Of a stretch of 8,345 nucleotides of DNA, positions 7,615-8,345 are shown piece after piece. The first letter of the stretch is position 1; every line of letters begins with the position of its first letter. The stretch covers positions 1-8,345 of the forward strand of contig DMYZ01000181.1 of assembly GCA_003483565.1 (NCBI GenBank), read 5' to 3'. Position numbers and translations under genes: made by a program. The notes beneath the pieces were generated by a model that saw only the letters and a list, made by a program, of their open reading frames with translations, was not told the origin of the DNA and made no database searches. The stretch is from Prevotella sp. Lineage in GTDB: Bacteria > Bacteroidota > Bacteroidia > Bacteroidales > Bacteroidaceae.

Positions 7615-7622
7615 TATATTTG
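7615..7622 (+). promoter_or_regulatory. Promoter core of metA (Bacteroidetes -7 type)
   Basis: TATATTTG matches the Bacteroidetes -7 element TAnnTTTG exactly and is followed by CATT. No clear -33 TTTG is present at normal spacing. Transcription would start near 7629, leaving a leader of about 60 bases before the metA ATG, long enough for the hairpin at 7638-7667. Confidence 0.55.
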
Positions 7623-7637
7623 CATTTTAGAATGAAC

Positions 7638-7667
7638 GATCTTTTACATCTTCATTTGTAAAAGGTT
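7638..7667 (+). promoter_or_regulatory. Hairpin in the metA 5' leader
   Basis: CTTTTACA (7641-7648) and TGTAAAAG (7657-7664) form a perfect eight-base-pair stem around the loop TCTTCATT, extendable outward by three weaker pairs (7638-7640 with 7665-7667). It stands between the predicted transcription start and the purine-rich AGGAAAGGATAGGG before the metA start. No run of T residues follows, so it is not an ordinary terminator. It does not visibly match the SAM-II riboswitch often found before metA genes. A regulatory function is possible but not shown. Confidence 0.4.
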
Positions 7668-7689
7668 TATTTATAGGAAAGGATAGGGA

Positions 7690-8345
7690 ATGCCGTTAAG
7701 ATTACCAGATAAATTACCAGCGATAGAAATACTGAAGAAAGAGAATATCTTCGTTATGGACGAGACACGTGCTCACAGTCAGATGATTCGTCCTCTGCGT
7801 ATTGTAATTCTTAACTTGATGCCTCTAAAGATAACGACAGAGACAGATCTTGTCCGCCTACTCTCCAATACTCCGTTGCAGATGGAAATTTACTTTATGA
7901 AATTGAAGAGTCATACACCAAGGAACACTCCTGTAGCTCATATGAAGATGTTTTATAAGGATTCTGCGGAGCTTATGAAACAAAAATTTGATGGTATGAT
8001 CGTTACAGGGGCACCTGTAGAAACCATACCTTATGAAAATGTTGATTATTGGAGTGAAATTAATAAAATTTTTGATTGGGCAAGGACGCATGTGCAAAGT
8101 ACGCTCTATTTATGCTGGGGAGCTATGGCTGCATTATATCATTTCTATGGTATCCCCAAGTATCCATTAGCTAAGAAAAAATTTGGGGTATTCAAAACTT
8201 ATCCCATAGATCAAAAGATGTCAATATTCAGAGGATTTGATGATTATTTTTATATGCCGCACAGCCGTCATACAGAAGTGCGGAAGGAGGATATAGAACA
8301 GGTACCGGATTTGACTTTAATAGCTGATTCGCCAGAAGCTGGTGT
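7690..8345 (+). CDS. metA: Homoserine O-acyltransferase MetA, C-terminal part beyond window (probably acetyl-CoA-using)
   Basis: The first 218 residues and two bases of codon 219 are present, of about 305 expected. The frame is open to the edge. The start MPLRLPDKLPA aligns with E. coli MetA (MPIRVPDELPA), and a purine-rich AGGAAAGGATAGGG precedes the ATG. Also conserved are LNLMPLK (Lys47), LLSNTPLQ, the RNTP segment, FDGMIVTGAP (100-109), the nucleophile Cys142 in LCWGAMAAL, YGIPKYPL and PHSRH (190-194). The catalytic His and Glu of the later H-x-E motif fall outside the window. MetA acylates the hydroxyl of homoserine, the first committed step to methionine. Residue 111 is Glu (VETIPYENVDYW), as in the Bacillus cereus enzyme, where Glu111 favours acetyl-CoA; E. 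coli has Gly there. I therefore expect O-acetylhomoserine as product, although such genes are usually labelled succinyltransferase. It is a separate transcription unit with its own promoter and hairpin leader. Confidence 0.95.
   Translation, partial: MPLRLPDKLPAIEILKKENIFVMDETRAHSQMIRPLRIVILNLMPLKITTETDLVRLLSNTPLQMEIYFMKLKSHTPRNTPVAHMKMFYKDSAELMKQKFDGMIVTGAPVETIPYENVDYWSEINKIFDWARTHVQSTLYLCWGAMAALYHFYGIPKYPLAKKKFGVFKTYPIDQKMSIFRGFDDYFYMPHSRHTEVRKEDIEQVPDLTLIADSPEAG

Noticed and set aside
7638..7689. SAM-II riboswitch before metA
   Set aside because: The loop is too short and the conserved pseudoknot bases downstream are not recognisable. Only a plain hairpin is supported.
6323..8097. Minus-strand open frames of 68-79 codons opposite the M13 gene and metA
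   Set aside because: The opposite strand encodes conserved enzymes through the same bases; the shadows show no family features or promoter core.

Overview
The window is an ordinary-looking piece of chromosome from a Bacteroidales bacterium (Bacteroides/Prevotella type). Three things point there: A+T-rich DNA with A-rich, Shine-Dalgarno-poor leaders, promoter cores of the Bacteroidetes form TAnnTTTG in front of several genes, and Bacteroidetes-style proteins (an outer-membrane patatin of the type Vd kind, a secreted M13 peptidase, L35/L20 with Bacteroidales sequence). The genus cannot be fixed by eye; a Prevotella-like lineage is a guess.

Layout. Bases 1-114 are the leader of the ribosomal pair rpmI (L35) and rplT (L20), and hold a strong hairpin. 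rpmI and rplT run on the plus strand and end at an intrinsic terminator at 716-747. The next gene is convergent: a 742-residue outer-membrane patatin-like phospholipase (minus strand, 3045 to 817) whose own transcript could use the same hairpin. A 231-base divergent spacer (3046-3276) carries back-to-back promoters with an identical 12-base core. On the plus strand follow an ABC-F translation ATPase (3277-5340) and, 43 bases later, a secreted M13 metallopeptidase (5384-7417), probably one transcript, closed by a second terminator at 7441-7479. A 272-base spacer carries the promoter and hairpin leader of metA (7690 to beyond the window edge), the first enzyme committed to methionine synthesis.

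The genes are a mix of housekeeping functions: ribosome assembly (L35, L20), ribosome rescue or translation quality control (ABC-F), envelope and secreted hydrolases (patatin, M13 peptidase) and amino-acid synthesis (MetA). They do not form one pathway. I found no mobile element, CRISPR array, tRNA, rRNA or sign of recent transfer, and no convincing undescribed system. The observations most worth checking are the acyl-donor residue of MetA (Glu111, predicting acetyl-CoA rather than succinyl-CoA), the structured leaders of rpmI and metA, and the type Vd patatin. Two long reading frames (patatin and M13) very probably start at internal methionines, not at their first ATG.
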